A model generated the notes under the pieces. The model did no database searches and was not told the DNA's origin. It was given only the letters and a program-made list of their open reading frames with translations. 61,255 bases of DNA from GCA-2747515 sp964427825 (lineage in GTDB: Bacteria > Patescibacteriota > Minisyncoccia > Moranbacterales > GCA-2747515), in contig CAYRUU010000001.1 of assembly GCA_964427825.1 (NCBI GenBank), positions 1 to 61,255 on the forward strand, given 5' to 3'. Shown one piece after another: positions 9,987 through 17,452 of the stretch. Made by a program: the position numbers and the translations under genes. Every line of letters begins with the position of its first letter. Positions within the stretch are counted from its first letter, which is position 1.

Positions 9987-10034
9987 ACTTTTACAATCAA
10001 CTCAATATCTAATATATAAAATATAATAACATAA

Positions 10035-10063
10035 AAACCCCAATATTAGAAATATCAGGGTTT
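10035..10063 (-). terminator. intrinsic terminator of the lipoprotein gene
   Basis: AAACCC (10035-10040) pairs with GGGTTT (10058-10063), and inner ATATT/AATAT extends the stem. On the minus strand a TTTTTAT tract follows. It sits 16 nt after the stop at 10079. Confidence 0.6.
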
Positions 10064-10078
10064 ATAATATAGCTATCC

Positions 10079-10561
10079 CTATTCATCATGACCGAAATTA
10101 TTTGCCATCTTAATGAGAGTACTTCTTCCAACGGGATATCTCTCCATTGCTTCAATATTATTCTTGAGGGCCATCACATACAGTACCGACTGCTCAAGAA
10201 CGGAGTAGGTACCATCATTTTCCAGAAATACCATGTATGCCGTTGCCATAGCATCACCATATCCACTACAGTTCAATATCCACTCCATTGCAATATAGTG
10301 GTAATTAAGATAATTACTATAGCCAATCGTATCGATAAACTTAATAGACTGCACTTTAATCTCACCTTTACTTGTAACAGCAAGGTAATCCACAATACGC
10401 TTTTTAATCTCATTGCGTATTGTCACAGATTTGGAAATATCCTTCACGACTGCCGTATTGGAAATAATAACATCCTGCTCTTTTTTCCCTGGACACCCCG
10501 CGAGAATCCCTGTAATAATGACACACACACATCCAATGATAACCCTATGTATTATATTCAT
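10079..10561 (-). CDS. putative lipoprotein, unknown function
   Basis: 160 aa. The N-terminus is a signal peptide with a canonical lipobox, ILAGC, near residue 22, so the mature protein should be lipid-anchored after LspA cleavage. An LspA is encoded at 41079. The mature part has no family I recognise; it contains conserved-looking Tyr/Trp residues (NYHYIAMEW). It stands alone between the secretion genes and the origin region and has its own terminator. Confidence 0.72.
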   Translation of the reverse strand: MNIIHRVIIGCVCVIITGILAGCPGKKEQDVIISNTAVVKDISKSVTIRNEIKKRIVDYLAVTSKGEIKVQSIKFIDTIGYSNYLNYHYIAMEWILNCSGYGDAMATAYMVFLENDGTYSVLEQSVLYVMALKNNIEAMERYPVGRSTLIKMANNFGHDE

Positions 10562-10979
10562 GACTCCCTCCCAAGATTTTCATGAAGAAAAGAAAATCCC
10601 AACCGTATCACAAAATACTCTTGTATTTTTAATGAACGATTGGGATCCGTTTATCCCATAGAAGTTACCGATGGTATATTCTGTAACTTTTATGGAAATT
10701 ACGGATATCGGAGTATTATAGCATTGTTTTTATTTCCTGTCAATAGTCCTTTTTTCTTTTATATATTGTGTTTTTTATTATTGTATCATTTCACTGTATC
10801 ACTCCAACCGAGATGTGTAGGACTTAATACTACTGTCGCCAGACACGGAGAATTTTTTCCTTTTACAGTATAGATATGATCATGCGTCGGACATCGTCAA
10901 TGGAATCATCTATGTCTAATATACCACGTAATCCTCTGTTATGTAAGTAGATAACCTCTTTATGGCAGTACGTATATCT

Positions 10980-11290
10980 CACTTATCTATTTAATAACTA
11001 ATACTCTATAATTATATAAATCTATTATTAGTTATTAGTACTGTGGATAAGTAGATAAGTGGGGAAAATCTCTCAATGATCGGGAAAAAGTGTCGTGGAG
11101 GATTGTTTACGAATTGACGGCGCGTTGTGGGGAAAACGGAGGTGAAATATTTATGGATGCATTACTCACAGATTTCACTGAAAATACACAATGTTGTACA
11201 GGGTTAGTGATATAGTTATACAGGAATTATATGGAATTTATCCACAGGTTACTGTGGATAAGATACAAAAATGTGAATAAGTTGTGGAGG
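10980..11290. other. oriC: candidate chromosomal replication origin (oriC)
   Basis: DnaA boxes lie at 11042-11050 (minus), 11238-11246 (plus), 11253-11261 (minus; facing the previous one) and 11272-11280 (minus, TGTGAATAA form). Left of the first box is a very AT-rich inverted repeat: CACTTATCTA...TAATAACTAATA pairs with TATTAGTTATTA...TAGATAAGTG. Read from that box on the minus strand, the sequence runs into TAATAACTAATAATAG, which resembles the DnaA-trio unwinding element. Base skew changes here: in leftward genes to the left the plus strand is C-rich (22 C, 9 G at 3841-3900), while in a leftward gene to the right it is G-rich (25 G, 9 C at 16501-16560). The whole stretch 10562-11486 has no gene I can support. 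Confidence 0.7.
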
Positions 11291-11486
11291 TGTGTATAGC
11301 CATTCTATTGCGCGATGATTGAAAGAGGGAGGATAATATTGTATTGATTTTTGTGGGATGATGTACTATACTGGGAATTTGTGGGTTCGTATAGTATAAA
11401 CTGAAGGTGTCAAAATACATTCGACATGGAAAGAGGGAATCGCGGTGTGGTAATGCTTTTTTATATAAACAAGTGAAAAATAGCGT

Positions 11487-12449
11487 ATGTCAGAGGAATT
11501 TTTGGTGGATGAAACAGGTGTGGGCATGCGTGTGGATCGTTTTTTGGCCGAGAAGTATACAGATCTAACACGTGGAGAAATCGCGCGGATGTTGCGCGCT
11601 GGGCGGATTGTTGTGGATGGCACACAGGTGAAGCCAAGTTTTATCCTGCGCGGTGGCGAGCATGTTTTTGTGGGAGAACAAGAGAAAAAGGAAGAAATAG
11701 TGGTGCCGCACCATGTGCTACCTATGGATTTTGTGGAAAACACAAGGGATTTCGTGGTGATTGATAAGGCGCGTGGTGTGCAGGTGCACCCAAGTCATCG
11801 TGAAAAACAGAAAACACTTGCCAATGCACTTGTGGCACGTTTTCCGCAGCTTGTTGGGATAGGTGATGATGCGATGCGTCCGGGGATTGTGCATCGTTTG
11901 GATAAAGACACAACAGGGCTGATGGTGGTGGCAAAGTCGCAGAAGGCATTTGAGGAGCTCAAAAAAGCGTTTCAGCAGAAGCGTGTGCACAAAGTATACC
12001 ATGCCTTGGTATGGGGTGATGTGAAAGATGTGGAGGGCGTGGTAGATGCGCAGATTGCGCGAGCCACATCATATACCAAGCAAAAAATTGCCTTTGGAAA
12101 ATATGCTGGAGATGCCAAAGAGGCGCGGACGCGTTACCGCGTATTGGCGCGCTATGGTGTGCGTGATGGTGGTGTGGTGTCGTTGGTGGAGCTGTACCCC
12201 GAGACGGGACGTATGCATCAAATCCGCGTGCATATGGCGCATATCGGGCACCCGCTTGTTGGTGATGTGCGTTACTATCGCAAAACAGAGCGAAAATTAT
12301 CTGCACCACTACCAAAAACATGTGATCCATCCACATTTTATCTGCATGCAAAGGAATTGCGTTTTATGCTTTTTGATAAGGAATATCAGTTCACATCTGA
12401 CTATCCGGATCGATTTCGGTGTGCCATTGATTTTTTGGCGAAAAACTGA
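11487..12449 (+). CDS. rluD: RluD-family 23S rRNA pseudouridine synthase
   Basis: 320 aa. An S4 RNA-binding domain (about residues 12-65) is followed by the RluA/RluD catalytic domain. The motif HRLDKDTTGL places the catalytic Asp at residue 139. GRMHQIRVHMAHIGHPLVGD is the conserved C-terminal active-site motif. It modifies uridines in the large ribosomal subunit RNA; the exact positions cannot be assigned from sequence. It is the first rightward gene after the origin region. Confidence 0.92.
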   Translation: MSEEFLVDETGVGMRVDRFLAEKYTDLTRGEIARMLRAGRIVVDGTQVKPSFILRGGEHVFVGEQEKKEEIVVPHHVLPMDFVENTRDFVVIDKARGVQVHPSHREKQKTLANALVARFPQLVGIGDDAMRPGIVHRLDKDTTGLMVVAKSQKAFEELKKAFQQKRVHKVYHALVWGDVKDVEGVVDAQIARATSYTKQKIAFGKYAGDAKEARTRYRVLARYGVRDGGVVSLVELYPETGRMHQIRVHMAHIGHPLVGDVRYYRKTERKLSAPLPKTCDPSTFYLHAKELRFMLFDKEYQFTSDYPDRFRCAIDFLAKN

Positions 12450-12633
12450 GATCAATACAGTGTTTTAATAGTAGTTGATGATGTCTTTTTACTGATGAGG
12501 GTTCCGAAGTGCGTTCGGGATGATGATCAATACATCAGAAATGATCATAAGTGTGTCACGGATGATACGTGTTGTATTCCTTTCACAATCATAAAAATGA
12601 AATCATTGTAAAAAGTAGGTGTGCTAAAAAGAT

Positions 12634-13041
12634 ATGACCAAGAAAAATATCAATCATATGTATGCGGTGAAGCGATCGCGGGCTGGACTGGGGCTTTTTG
12701 CTGTGTGCAATATCACCAAAGGATCGTGGATTATTGAATATGTGGGGGAACGTATTTCTCACGCGGAGGCGGATCGACGTGGTGGACGGTATTTGTTTAG
12801 TGTGAATGACGTAGTGGTGGTGGATGGCAAGGGGCGGGATAATATTGCGCGCTACATCAATCACTCTTGCGCGCCAAATGCGGAGGCAGTGATTGAGGAT
12901 GATACCCACATCATGATCTATGCCATTGCAGATATTGCCGCCGGCACAGAGATTACCTATGATTACGGATCGGAATATGTTGAAGAGTTTATCACGGGAC
13001 GATGTCAGTGTGCACGGTGTTTGTGTGACAAAAATGTGTAA
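12634..13041 (+). CDS. SET-domain lysine methyltransferase-like protein
   Basis: 135 aa, a minimal SET domain. GLGLFA opens the fold, INHSCAPNA (residues 75-83) and ITYDYG (107-112) are the SAM and substrate-lysine pocket motifs, and a post-SET cysteine cluster (C124, C126, C129, C131), probably with C79, can bind zinc. SET proteins transfer methyl groups from SAM to protein lysines. The bacterial target is unknown. It stands alone with its own terminator and could have been acquired by transfer. Confidence 0.88.
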   Translation: MTKKNINHMYAVKRSRAGLGLFAVCNITKGSWIIEYVGERISHAEADRRGGRYLFSVNDVVVVDGKGRDNIARYINHSCAPNAEAVIEDDTHIMIYAIADIAAGTEITYDYGSEYVEEFITGRCQCARCLCDKNV

Positions 13042-13057
13042 TAGAGATCTTAATAGT

Positions 13058-13085
13058 AAAAACCCCTCCACGGTGAGGGGTTTTT
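13058..13085. terminator. bidirectional terminator between the SET gene and the tRNA operon
   Basis: AAAAACCCCTC pairs with GAGGGGTTTTT around a 6-nt loop. T-runs on both strands allow it to end both the rightward SET transcript and the leftward L19-tRNA transcript. Confidence 0.85.
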
Positions 13086-13095
13086 GTATAGTGTG

Positions 13096-13167
13096 AGCGA
13101 GTGAGCGGAATCGAACCGCCATTTCTACCTTGGCAAGGTAATGTAATAACCATTATACGACACTCGC
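13096..13167 (-). tRNA. tRNA-Gly (GCC)
   Basis: Acceptor GCGAGTG pairs with CACTCGC. The anticodon loop TTGCCAA gives GCC. The T arm TTCGATT is intact. No CCA is encoded. It is the last gene of a five-tRNA leftward cluster. Confidence 0.93.
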
Positions 13168-13238
13168 CTGCCTAAATTTTTTCTCAAAAAACTTGGGCGG
13201 ACGTGCGTTGTGACATGTGATTTTTTAGGTGGTAGTTG

Positions 13239-13310
13239 TGGGACTAGCAGGATTCGAACCTGCGACCAAGCGGTTATGAGCCGCGCGCTCTACCTCTGAG
13301 CTATAGTCCC
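13239..13310 (-). tRNA. tRNA-Met (CAT), probably elongator
   Basis: Acceptor GGGACTA pairs with TAGTCCC, with A73. The anticodon loop CTCATAA gives CAT. The G1-C72 pair argues against the initiator. A tRNA-Ile2 read by TilS (encoded at 36642) is the alternative, but the anticodon arm looks more like elongator Met. Confidence 0.88.
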
Positions 13311-13416
13311 AGGTGCTTCGCTTGTCGCCACGCCACCATGTTATCCGATTTTTCCTCCCACGTCAATCACTATTGGTGTGGAGAGAATGCTGCATGTGCA
13401 CCACGTACAATTTTTG

Positions 13417-13488
13417 TGCCGAGGGAGAGAATCGGACTCTCGACACAAGGATTTTCAGTCCTTTGCTCTACCACTGAGCTACCTCGGC
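13417..13488 (-). tRNA. tRNA-Phe (GAA)
   Basis: Acceptor GCCGAGG pairs with CCTCGGC. The loop CTGAAAA gives GAA. Canonical D and T arms, A73, no encoded CCA. Confidence 0.95.
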
Positions 13489-13566
13489 TCAGCACAAAAA
13501 CTGTACGGAGTGCATCGTGTTGTTTTTTGGTGGTACGTGTGCATCATAGCATATTACCACGTCTTG

Positions 13567-13640
13567 TGCACGCTGAGAGATTCGAACTCCCGACCCTCTC
13601 GGTGTAAACGAGATGCTCTAACCAGCTGAGCTAAGCGTGC
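13567..13640 (-). tRNA. tRNA-Val (TAC)
   Basis: Acceptor GCACGCT pairs with AGCGTGC. The loop TTTACAC gives TAC. A73 is present and no CCA is encoded. A second valine tRNA (GAC) lies at 34608. Confidence 0.94.
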
Positions 13641-13691
13641 GTTTCTTGCATAGATGGGGTCGCAACCCTTTTTATCATTCTCAATTTTCTG

Positions 13692-13776
13692 TGCCCAGGG
13701 CGGGACTTGAACCCGCACACCCCGTTAGAGGTCTAGGCCCTCAACCTAGTGCGTATACCAATTCCGCCACCTGGGC
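13692..13776 (-). tRNA. tRNA-Leu (GAG)
   Basis: 85 nt with the long variable arm of class II tRNAs. Acceptor GCCCAGG pairs with CCTGGGC; the loop TTGAGGG gives GAG. It is first in the tRNA cluster, 42 nt after the L19 stop. Confidence 0.94.
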
Positions 13777-13783
13777 ATATCAT

Positions 13784-13806
13784 CCACATCGCATACGGCG
13801 ATGTGG
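13784..13806 (-). other. hairpin between rplS and tRNA-Leu (likely RNA-processing site)
   Basis: CCACATCGC pairs perfectly with GCGATGTGG around a 5-nt loop. No T-run follows on the minus strand, so it should not terminate. L19 and the five tRNAs are probably one transcript that is cut near here. Confidence 0.5.
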
Positions 13807-13818
13807 AGAGGAAAAATG

Positions 13819-14253
13819 TTATGCTGTTTTTTCCGCAGACTTCTCTTGTGATATCTCTTCTTTTAGTTCCTCTGTTTTTGTGAGTGTGATGTCTGTTTTC
13901 ACATCGGAAAGATCAGTGTATTTGAAGCGTAGTGCCTTACTTGCTTTGTCGCGCACGTAGTAGAGTTTGGATTTACGCACCTGTGCACGTTTCACGAGAG
14001 TGATTTTATCAATATTTGGTGAAAACATGGGGATAATGATTTCCACACCCACACCATTAGATACTTTGCGCACCGTTAGTGTTGGTGAGCTGCTCTGACG
14101 CCCTTTGACGGCAATGATCATGCCCTCAAAAACCTGTATGCGTTCCTTCTCTCCCTCCTTGATTTTGCGGTGAATTTTGACAACGTCGCCGGCGCGCAGA
14201 TCCGCCACTGCCGGTCGCTGAGAGGCATTGAATGTTATGATTTCGTTGTGCAT
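13819..14253 (-). CDS. rplS: 50S ribosomal protein L19
   Basis: 144 aa from ATG 14253. The core FNASQRPAVADLRAGDVVKI, the RIQVFEGMIIA segment and FSPNIDKITLVKRAQVRKSKLYY are diagnostic of L19, which lies at the 30S-50S interface. The frame stays open to 14433, but the family's N-terminus and the mapped promoter support the internal ATG. The C-terminal tail of about 30 residues (Glu/Lys/Thr-rich) is longer than in typical L19. Five tRNA genes follow in the same direction. Confidence 0.93.
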   Translation of the reverse strand: MHNEIITFNASQRPAVADLRAGDVVKIHRKIKEGEKERIQVFEGMIIAVKGRQSSSPTLTVRKVSNGVGVEIIIPMFSPNIDKITLVKRAQVRKSKLYYVRDKASKALRFKYTDLSDVKTDITLTKTEELKEEISQEKSAEKTA

Positions 14254-14367
14254 AGCAACAATATGATTAATAGATGACTTTTCCCAAGGGAAAAAAAGAT
14301 TGTGAAACATGGGATGATAAAGCAGAAAAACTGTCTCCGTGACAGCCGTCAGCATGTCCCCCGTTTT

Positions 14368-14411
14368 GCAAACCTGTCGTTTATGATAGGACAGGTTTGC
14401 GTTTTCGTCAA
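14368..14411 (-). promoter_or_regulatory. rplS promoter with an operator-like palindrome around the -10
   Basis: On the minus strand TTGACG (14411-14406) and TATCAT (14388-14383) are 17 nt apart. An 11-bp perfect inverted repeat, GCAAACCTGTC (14368-14378 on plus) and its complement (14390-14400), flanks the -10 symmetrically. Such placement suggests a repressor site. The alternative is a hairpin at the very 5' end of the transcript. The leader to the L19 ATG is about 120 nt. Confidence 0.6.
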
Positions 14412-14426
14412 TATCTTTGCCACATC

Positions 14427-14455
14427 TTGCCAAAGAATGTGTTTTGGTGTATGAT
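14427..14455 (+). promoter_or_regulatory. promoter of rpsO
   Basis: TTGCCA (14427-14432) and TATGAT (14450-14455), spacing 17 nt. It drives the rightward S15 gene, back to back with the L19 promoter. Confidence 0.6.
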
Positions 14456-14529
14456 AAGCGGGTAATTGATTATCGTTCTCGTCTGGGGCGGTTGGCACAC
14501 AACGGTCCTATGGCAGAAGCAAAACATGT

Positions 14530-14805
14530 ATGGCATTGACAACGCGCCAAAAGAAGAATGCAACGAAAGATGTGAAGCGGCATGATAGCGACACAGGGTC
14601 ACCAGAATATCAAATCGCCCTCTTCACCACACGGATCAATAAACTTACCGCACACCTCAAGAAAAACAAACAAGACTTTCACTCTCGTCGCGGACTACTC
14701 AAAATGGTGGCAAAGCGCAAGCGACTTATGGACTATCTTGTGCGCACCGATCAAAAAGCGCACAAGGCGGTTATAAAAAAACTTGGTTTGCGGGAGCGTA
14801 AATAA
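14530..14805 (+). CDS. rpsO: 30S ribosomal protein S15
   Basis: 91 aa, full length. HDSDTGSPEYQIALFTTRIN and the LKMVAKRKRLMDYL helix are the S15 hallmarks. It binds 16S rRNA helices 20-22 and helps assemble the platform. It has its own promoter and a terminator overlapping its stop codon. Confidence 0.96.
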   Translation: MALTTRQKKNATKDVKRHDSDTGSPEYQIALFTTRINKLTAHLKKNKQDFHSRRGLLKMVAKRKRLMDYLVRTDQKAHKAVIKKLGLRERK

Positions 14806-14816
14806 TACGCTCTTTT
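14794..14816 (+). terminator. rpsO terminator
   Basis: GAGCGTA pairs with TACGCTC around a 5-nt loop, followed by TTTT. The stem includes the rpsO stop codon. Confidence 0.6.
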
Positions 14817-14852
14817 GCATTACGATGATATAATTGGAACATATTTTTTCTT

Positions 14853-15350
14853 ATGAAACACAAAGATCAACGCGTTGCTGTTTTGGTGGATATTCAAAAC
14901 CTCTATTACAGTGCACGTGTCCTCTATGGTAAAAAGGTGAATTTCAAAAACCTCCTCACAACATCGGTGGCAGATCGTAAATTGATTCGTGCCATCGCTT
15001 ATGGCATTTCCACAGAAGAAGCGCAGGAAGAGACGTTTTTTGATGCTTTGGAAAAAGTGGGCTTTGAAGTCAAGGCAAAAGATTTACAAATTTTTGCCGG
15101 CGGACAAAAGAAGGGTGATTGGGATGTTGGTGTTGCCATTGATGCTGTAAAATTAGCAAAGACAGTGGATGTGATCATCATTGCATCTGGTGATGGTGAC
15201 TATATTCCGCTTGTGGAATATATCCAAAACACCAACGGGTGTCGCGTGGAAGGGATTGCCTTTGGAGAATCCACAAGTACGCGCCTCATTGAATCACTCG
15301 ATGACTTCACCAACCTCTCATCTGATAAGCGGAAATTTCTCATCTCGTAA
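14853..15350 (+). CDS. NYN-domain (LabA/DUF88-type) putative ribonuclease
   Basis: 165 aa, a single PIN-like NYN fold. Conserved acidic residues are visible: D13 and N16 in LVDIQN, D89/D91/D97 in the KKGDWDVGVAIDAV stretch, and D114/D116 in SGDGDY. These bind metal in NYN nucleases, which cut RNA. The substrate is unknown. An extended -10 (TGATATAAT, ending at 14834) lies just upstream. Confidence 0.88.
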   Translation: MKHKDQRVAVLVDIQNLYYSARVLYGKKVNFKNLLTTSVADRKLIRAIAYGISTEEAQEETFFDALEKVGFEVKAKDLQIFAGGQKKGDWDVGVAIDAVKLAKTVDVIIIASGDGDYIPLVEYIQNTNGCRVEGIAFGESTSTRLIESLDDFTNLSSDKRKFLIS

Positions 15351-15390
15351 CACATGTAGTGTAGACAGCGACAGTTGTATAGAATGAAAC

Positions 15391-15416
15391 AAAACACGGC
15401 AACAAGCCGTGTTTTT
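15391..15416 (+). terminator. terminator of the NYN gene
   Basis: AAAACACGGC pairs with GCCGTGTTTT around the loop AACAA, 40 nt after the stop. Confidence 0.8.
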
Positions 15417-15433
15417 GTGTATAACGTGTGCAT

Positions 15434-15467
15434 AATAAAACCACCCTGACGAAAGGGTGGTTTTATT
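15434..15467. terminator. second, bidirectional terminator
   Basis: A perfect 14-bp stem, AATAAAACCACCCT with AGGGTGGTTTTATT, loop GACGAA. T-runs on both sides suggest it works in both directions. On the minus strand it could end an RNA from the hairpin-rich region to its right. Confidence 0.75.
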
Positions 15468-15468
15468 C

Positions 15469-15955
15469 AGACATATTCCGGCGAATCTTTAGGTCTACTC
15501 TCCACAATATGTCTGGAGTAAGATTCACCGGGCGCCAAGTCGCCCGAAAAAAGATATTTAATGGGCATGGCGCCCGGTATAGTTCGCATGCACGAACATG
15601 TAACCTTTAGAGATTTTTTCGCACCGGGTGAGGTATGCGATCAATCTACTGATGGAACATGTATTTTCTGTACATGCATTTTTACGCACGGTATTCCCAG
15701 GTTACTTTTACCTGCGTATTCTTCCACCATCCTACGGATTTCCCCTAAGTTACTTTAAAGAACAATTCCACATTTTTTTTGTATTTTTGTTTGTGGAGAT
15801 AATCCTCGCATTGCGAAGATTATGGTTTTGTTTTTGTTTTATGCAAAGCCGGGAACTTTGAAAGGCTTTGCGTACGACAATGGTTATTGTCGTAGTAGGA
15901 CAGGGGAAGAATTTCCAATCACAAATAGGGGGAAATTGTGATTGGAAATTCTTCC
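15469..15955. ncRNA. candidate structured non-coding RNA or DNA hairpin array
   Basis: This gene-free stretch carries at least eight strong inverted repeats in series. AGACATATT 15469 pairs with 15506. A 12-bp arm at 15478-15489 pairs with 15520-15531 (one mismatch). ACCGGGCGCC 15527 pairs with 15569, and competes with the small stem CGGGCG 15529 / CGCCCG 15541. TACGCA..AGGT near 15685-15720 folds on itself. ATAATC..GATTAT spans 15799-15823, followed by a T-rich run. GCAAAGCC 15843 pairs with 15864. TACGACAAT 15873 pairs with 15886. Finally a perfect 20-bp stem joins 15905-15924 and 15936-15955. I found no tmRNA, RNase P, SRP or 6S signature. The strand is undetermined. The rest of 15956-16230 holds only a DnaA-box cluster. 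Confidence 0.45.
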
Positions 15956-16164
15956 TCCATCATGTCATGTTGTGAAAGTACGTACCTTTCGCTCTCTGAT
16001 CAACCTTCTATCACAAGTATACCATTTTTGCAGCATCGCGTCAAAGGTAGTATGTTGTTTTTGTTTTAAACAAAGGGTTTTTGTGTGTTTATTGACAATA
16101 CAAAAGTGCATGTATGTAAAATGTGAAAAAAAGAAAGAAAAACTCTTTCAGAAAAAATAGATTA

Positions 16165-16203
16165 TTATACACAGGTTATCCACAATTCCACAACTTATCC
16201 ACA
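16165..16203 (+). promoter_or_regulatory. cluster of three DnaA boxes
   Basis: TTATACACA (16165-16173), TTATCCACA (16176-16184) and TTATCCACA (16195-16203) lie in the same orientation, starts 11 and 19 nt apart. They are 5 kb from the candidate origin and next to the hairpin chain. They could titrate DnaA or form a second origin module. Confidence 0.6.
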
Positions 16204-16230
16204 TCTTTGGATAAAGAGCAGCGAAAAACA

Positions 16231-16263
16231 ACTCCGCACAATACATGGAGCGCTGTGCGGAGT
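16231..16263 (-). terminator. terminator of the membrane-anchored protein gene
   Basis: ACTCCGCACA pairs perfectly with TGTGCGGAGT; on the minus strand TGTTTTTC follows. It lies 15 nt after the stop at 16279. Confidence 0.8.
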
Positions 16264-16278
16264 GTTCGTGTGGTGCGA

Positions 16279-17379
16279 CTAATAGGTAAAGTCTGGAGAT
16301 GGTTCTTGGTAGGCTGTTTTTTCATGTAGTGTGTCAAAGATGGTGCGTAAGGTGTCTTTTGATGTGCCCACAAGCCACTGATTGTTGAATACGGCATAAT
16401 CAATAGAATATGTCTCCTCCTCATTGAGATTAGCGTAACGCAGCGGCTTGTTGTAGTAGACATTATCGCGGAAAATAATGGGATGAGCTGACACGGTATC
16501 GGATGGAAGGAATAGCGATAGCGCCTGCGGGAGAAGTTGCTCGTGCATTGCGAGTGTGGACTGTAGTGTGATGGGATCTTTGGTATTTACTACGAGACCG
16601 AAACGTATACCGAGCGTTGGGTCGGCATGGGCATATAGTTCAAAGTTTCTGTCAAGAACAGACAGGATGTCTTCCGTTAGACCGAGTTGTGCTGCAATAG
16701 TAAATTGATGAAAAGAGACGGGCGCTGATGCTGTATCGGTGACAATGAAGATGATGGGTTTTGTGGGAGATTGTTGCGGAAGCTTTGTGCGGATTGTGGA
16801 TAGTTGTGTGGTGATGTCGGTTGCGACGGAAGGGTTGTTGATATCAATTGTAAAATAGTTGGGCATGTCTAGTGAATAGGTTGACGGTTCTGGAATGGTG
16901 ACTGCGGGTGTCGTGGGTAGTTCTATAGCGGGAGGTGTTTCCACCGCATCGGAGGGTGTGCTGTCTGTAGGCTTTAGGAAAATGTAGTAGTACACACCGC
17001 CTGCAACAAAGAGGATGAGAAGCACGGTGATGGTGATGACGATGATTTTTCTACCAGGTGATGCGCCCTTTTCCTGCGGCAATTCAGGATTTTTGAGATC
17101 GGCGGTAATATCAGAGATCTCATAATTGATCTTTTCTGGCCCATCACTTTGAGATGGCGCAAAAGTGTTTTTGCCAATACCGTCTGCTTCCGAAGTGGGT
17201 GTATCGGAAAGAAAGGGGTTTGGCTCGGAAGACTGTGCCGGTGCCGGTGTTGCGCGCAAAGGTGTGTTTTGCGGGAGTTGCTGCGTCTGTTTTGGTGCTG
17301 TCTTGCGCGTGGCGTTGTCGCTTTGCATTGTGTGAACGTCAAAAGTTGTGGGGGAAGATTTTTGATTTGTGTTTTTCAT
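16279..17379 (-). CDS. membrane-anchored protein with extracytoplasmic domain, unknown
   Basis: 366 aa from ATG 17379. A longer frame to 17412 would start inside the pnp terminator and is unlikely. Residues 1-105 are Gln/Pro/Thr-rich and probably disordered in the cytoplasm. One transmembrane helix (IIVITITVLLILFVAGGVYYY) follows, then a Pro-rich linker and an external domain of about 220 residues containing IIFIVTDTASAPVSF and a C-terminal NNQWLVGTSKDTLRTIFD. No family recognised; the shape suggests a cell-surface or sensor protein. Confidence 0.7.
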   Translation of the reverse strand: MKNTNQKSSPTTFDVHTMQSDNATRKTAPKQTQQLPQNTPLRATPAPAQSSEPNPFLSDTPTSEADGIGKNTFAPSQSDGPEKINYEISDITADLKNPELPQEKGASPGRKIIVITITVLLILFVAGGVYYYIFLKPTDSTPSDAVETPPAIELPTTPAVTIPEPSTYSLDMPNYFTIDINNPSVATDITTQLSTIRTKLPQQSPTKPIIFIVTDTASAPVSFHQFTIAAQLGLTEDILSVLDRNFELYAHADPTLGIRFGLVVNTKDPITLQSTLAMHEQLLPQALSLFLPSDTVSAHPIIFRDNVYYNKPLRYANLNEEETYSIDYAVFNNQWLVGTSKDTLRTIFDTLHEKTAYQEPSPDFTY

Positions 17380-17396
17380 AGTGGATGTATGAAACA

Positions 17397-17423
17397 AAAG
17401 ACATTGCGTCATGCAATGTCTTT
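17397..17423 (-). terminator. pnp terminator
   Basis: AAAGACATTGC pairs with GCAATGTCTTT around a 5-nt loop. TTTTGTTTC follows on the minus strand. Confidence 0.75.
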
Positions 17424-17452
17424 AGTGTAGCACAGAATGTTGCGAAATAAAA

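Noticed and set aside
13819..14433. 204-aa version of L19 starting at 14433
   Set aside because: The extra 60 residues are not L19-like and would be translated from sequence upstream of and across the mapped promoter.
15428..15861. Short ORFs in the hairpin-rich region
   Set aside because: They start inside terminator stems, lack ribosome sites and overlap the inverted repeats on both strands.
15469..15955. tmRNA, RNase P RNA, SRP RNA or 6S RNA
   Set aside because: I looked for the conserved GAAAGTCC, tRNA-like ends, GGAAG tetraloop region and the 6S bubble and found none on either strand.
16165..16203. Main replication origin at 16.2 kb
   Set aside because: The plus strand has changed to G-rich by 11.04 kb, and the 11 kb site also has the AT-rich unwinding-like repeat; the 16 kb cluster is kept only as a secondary site.
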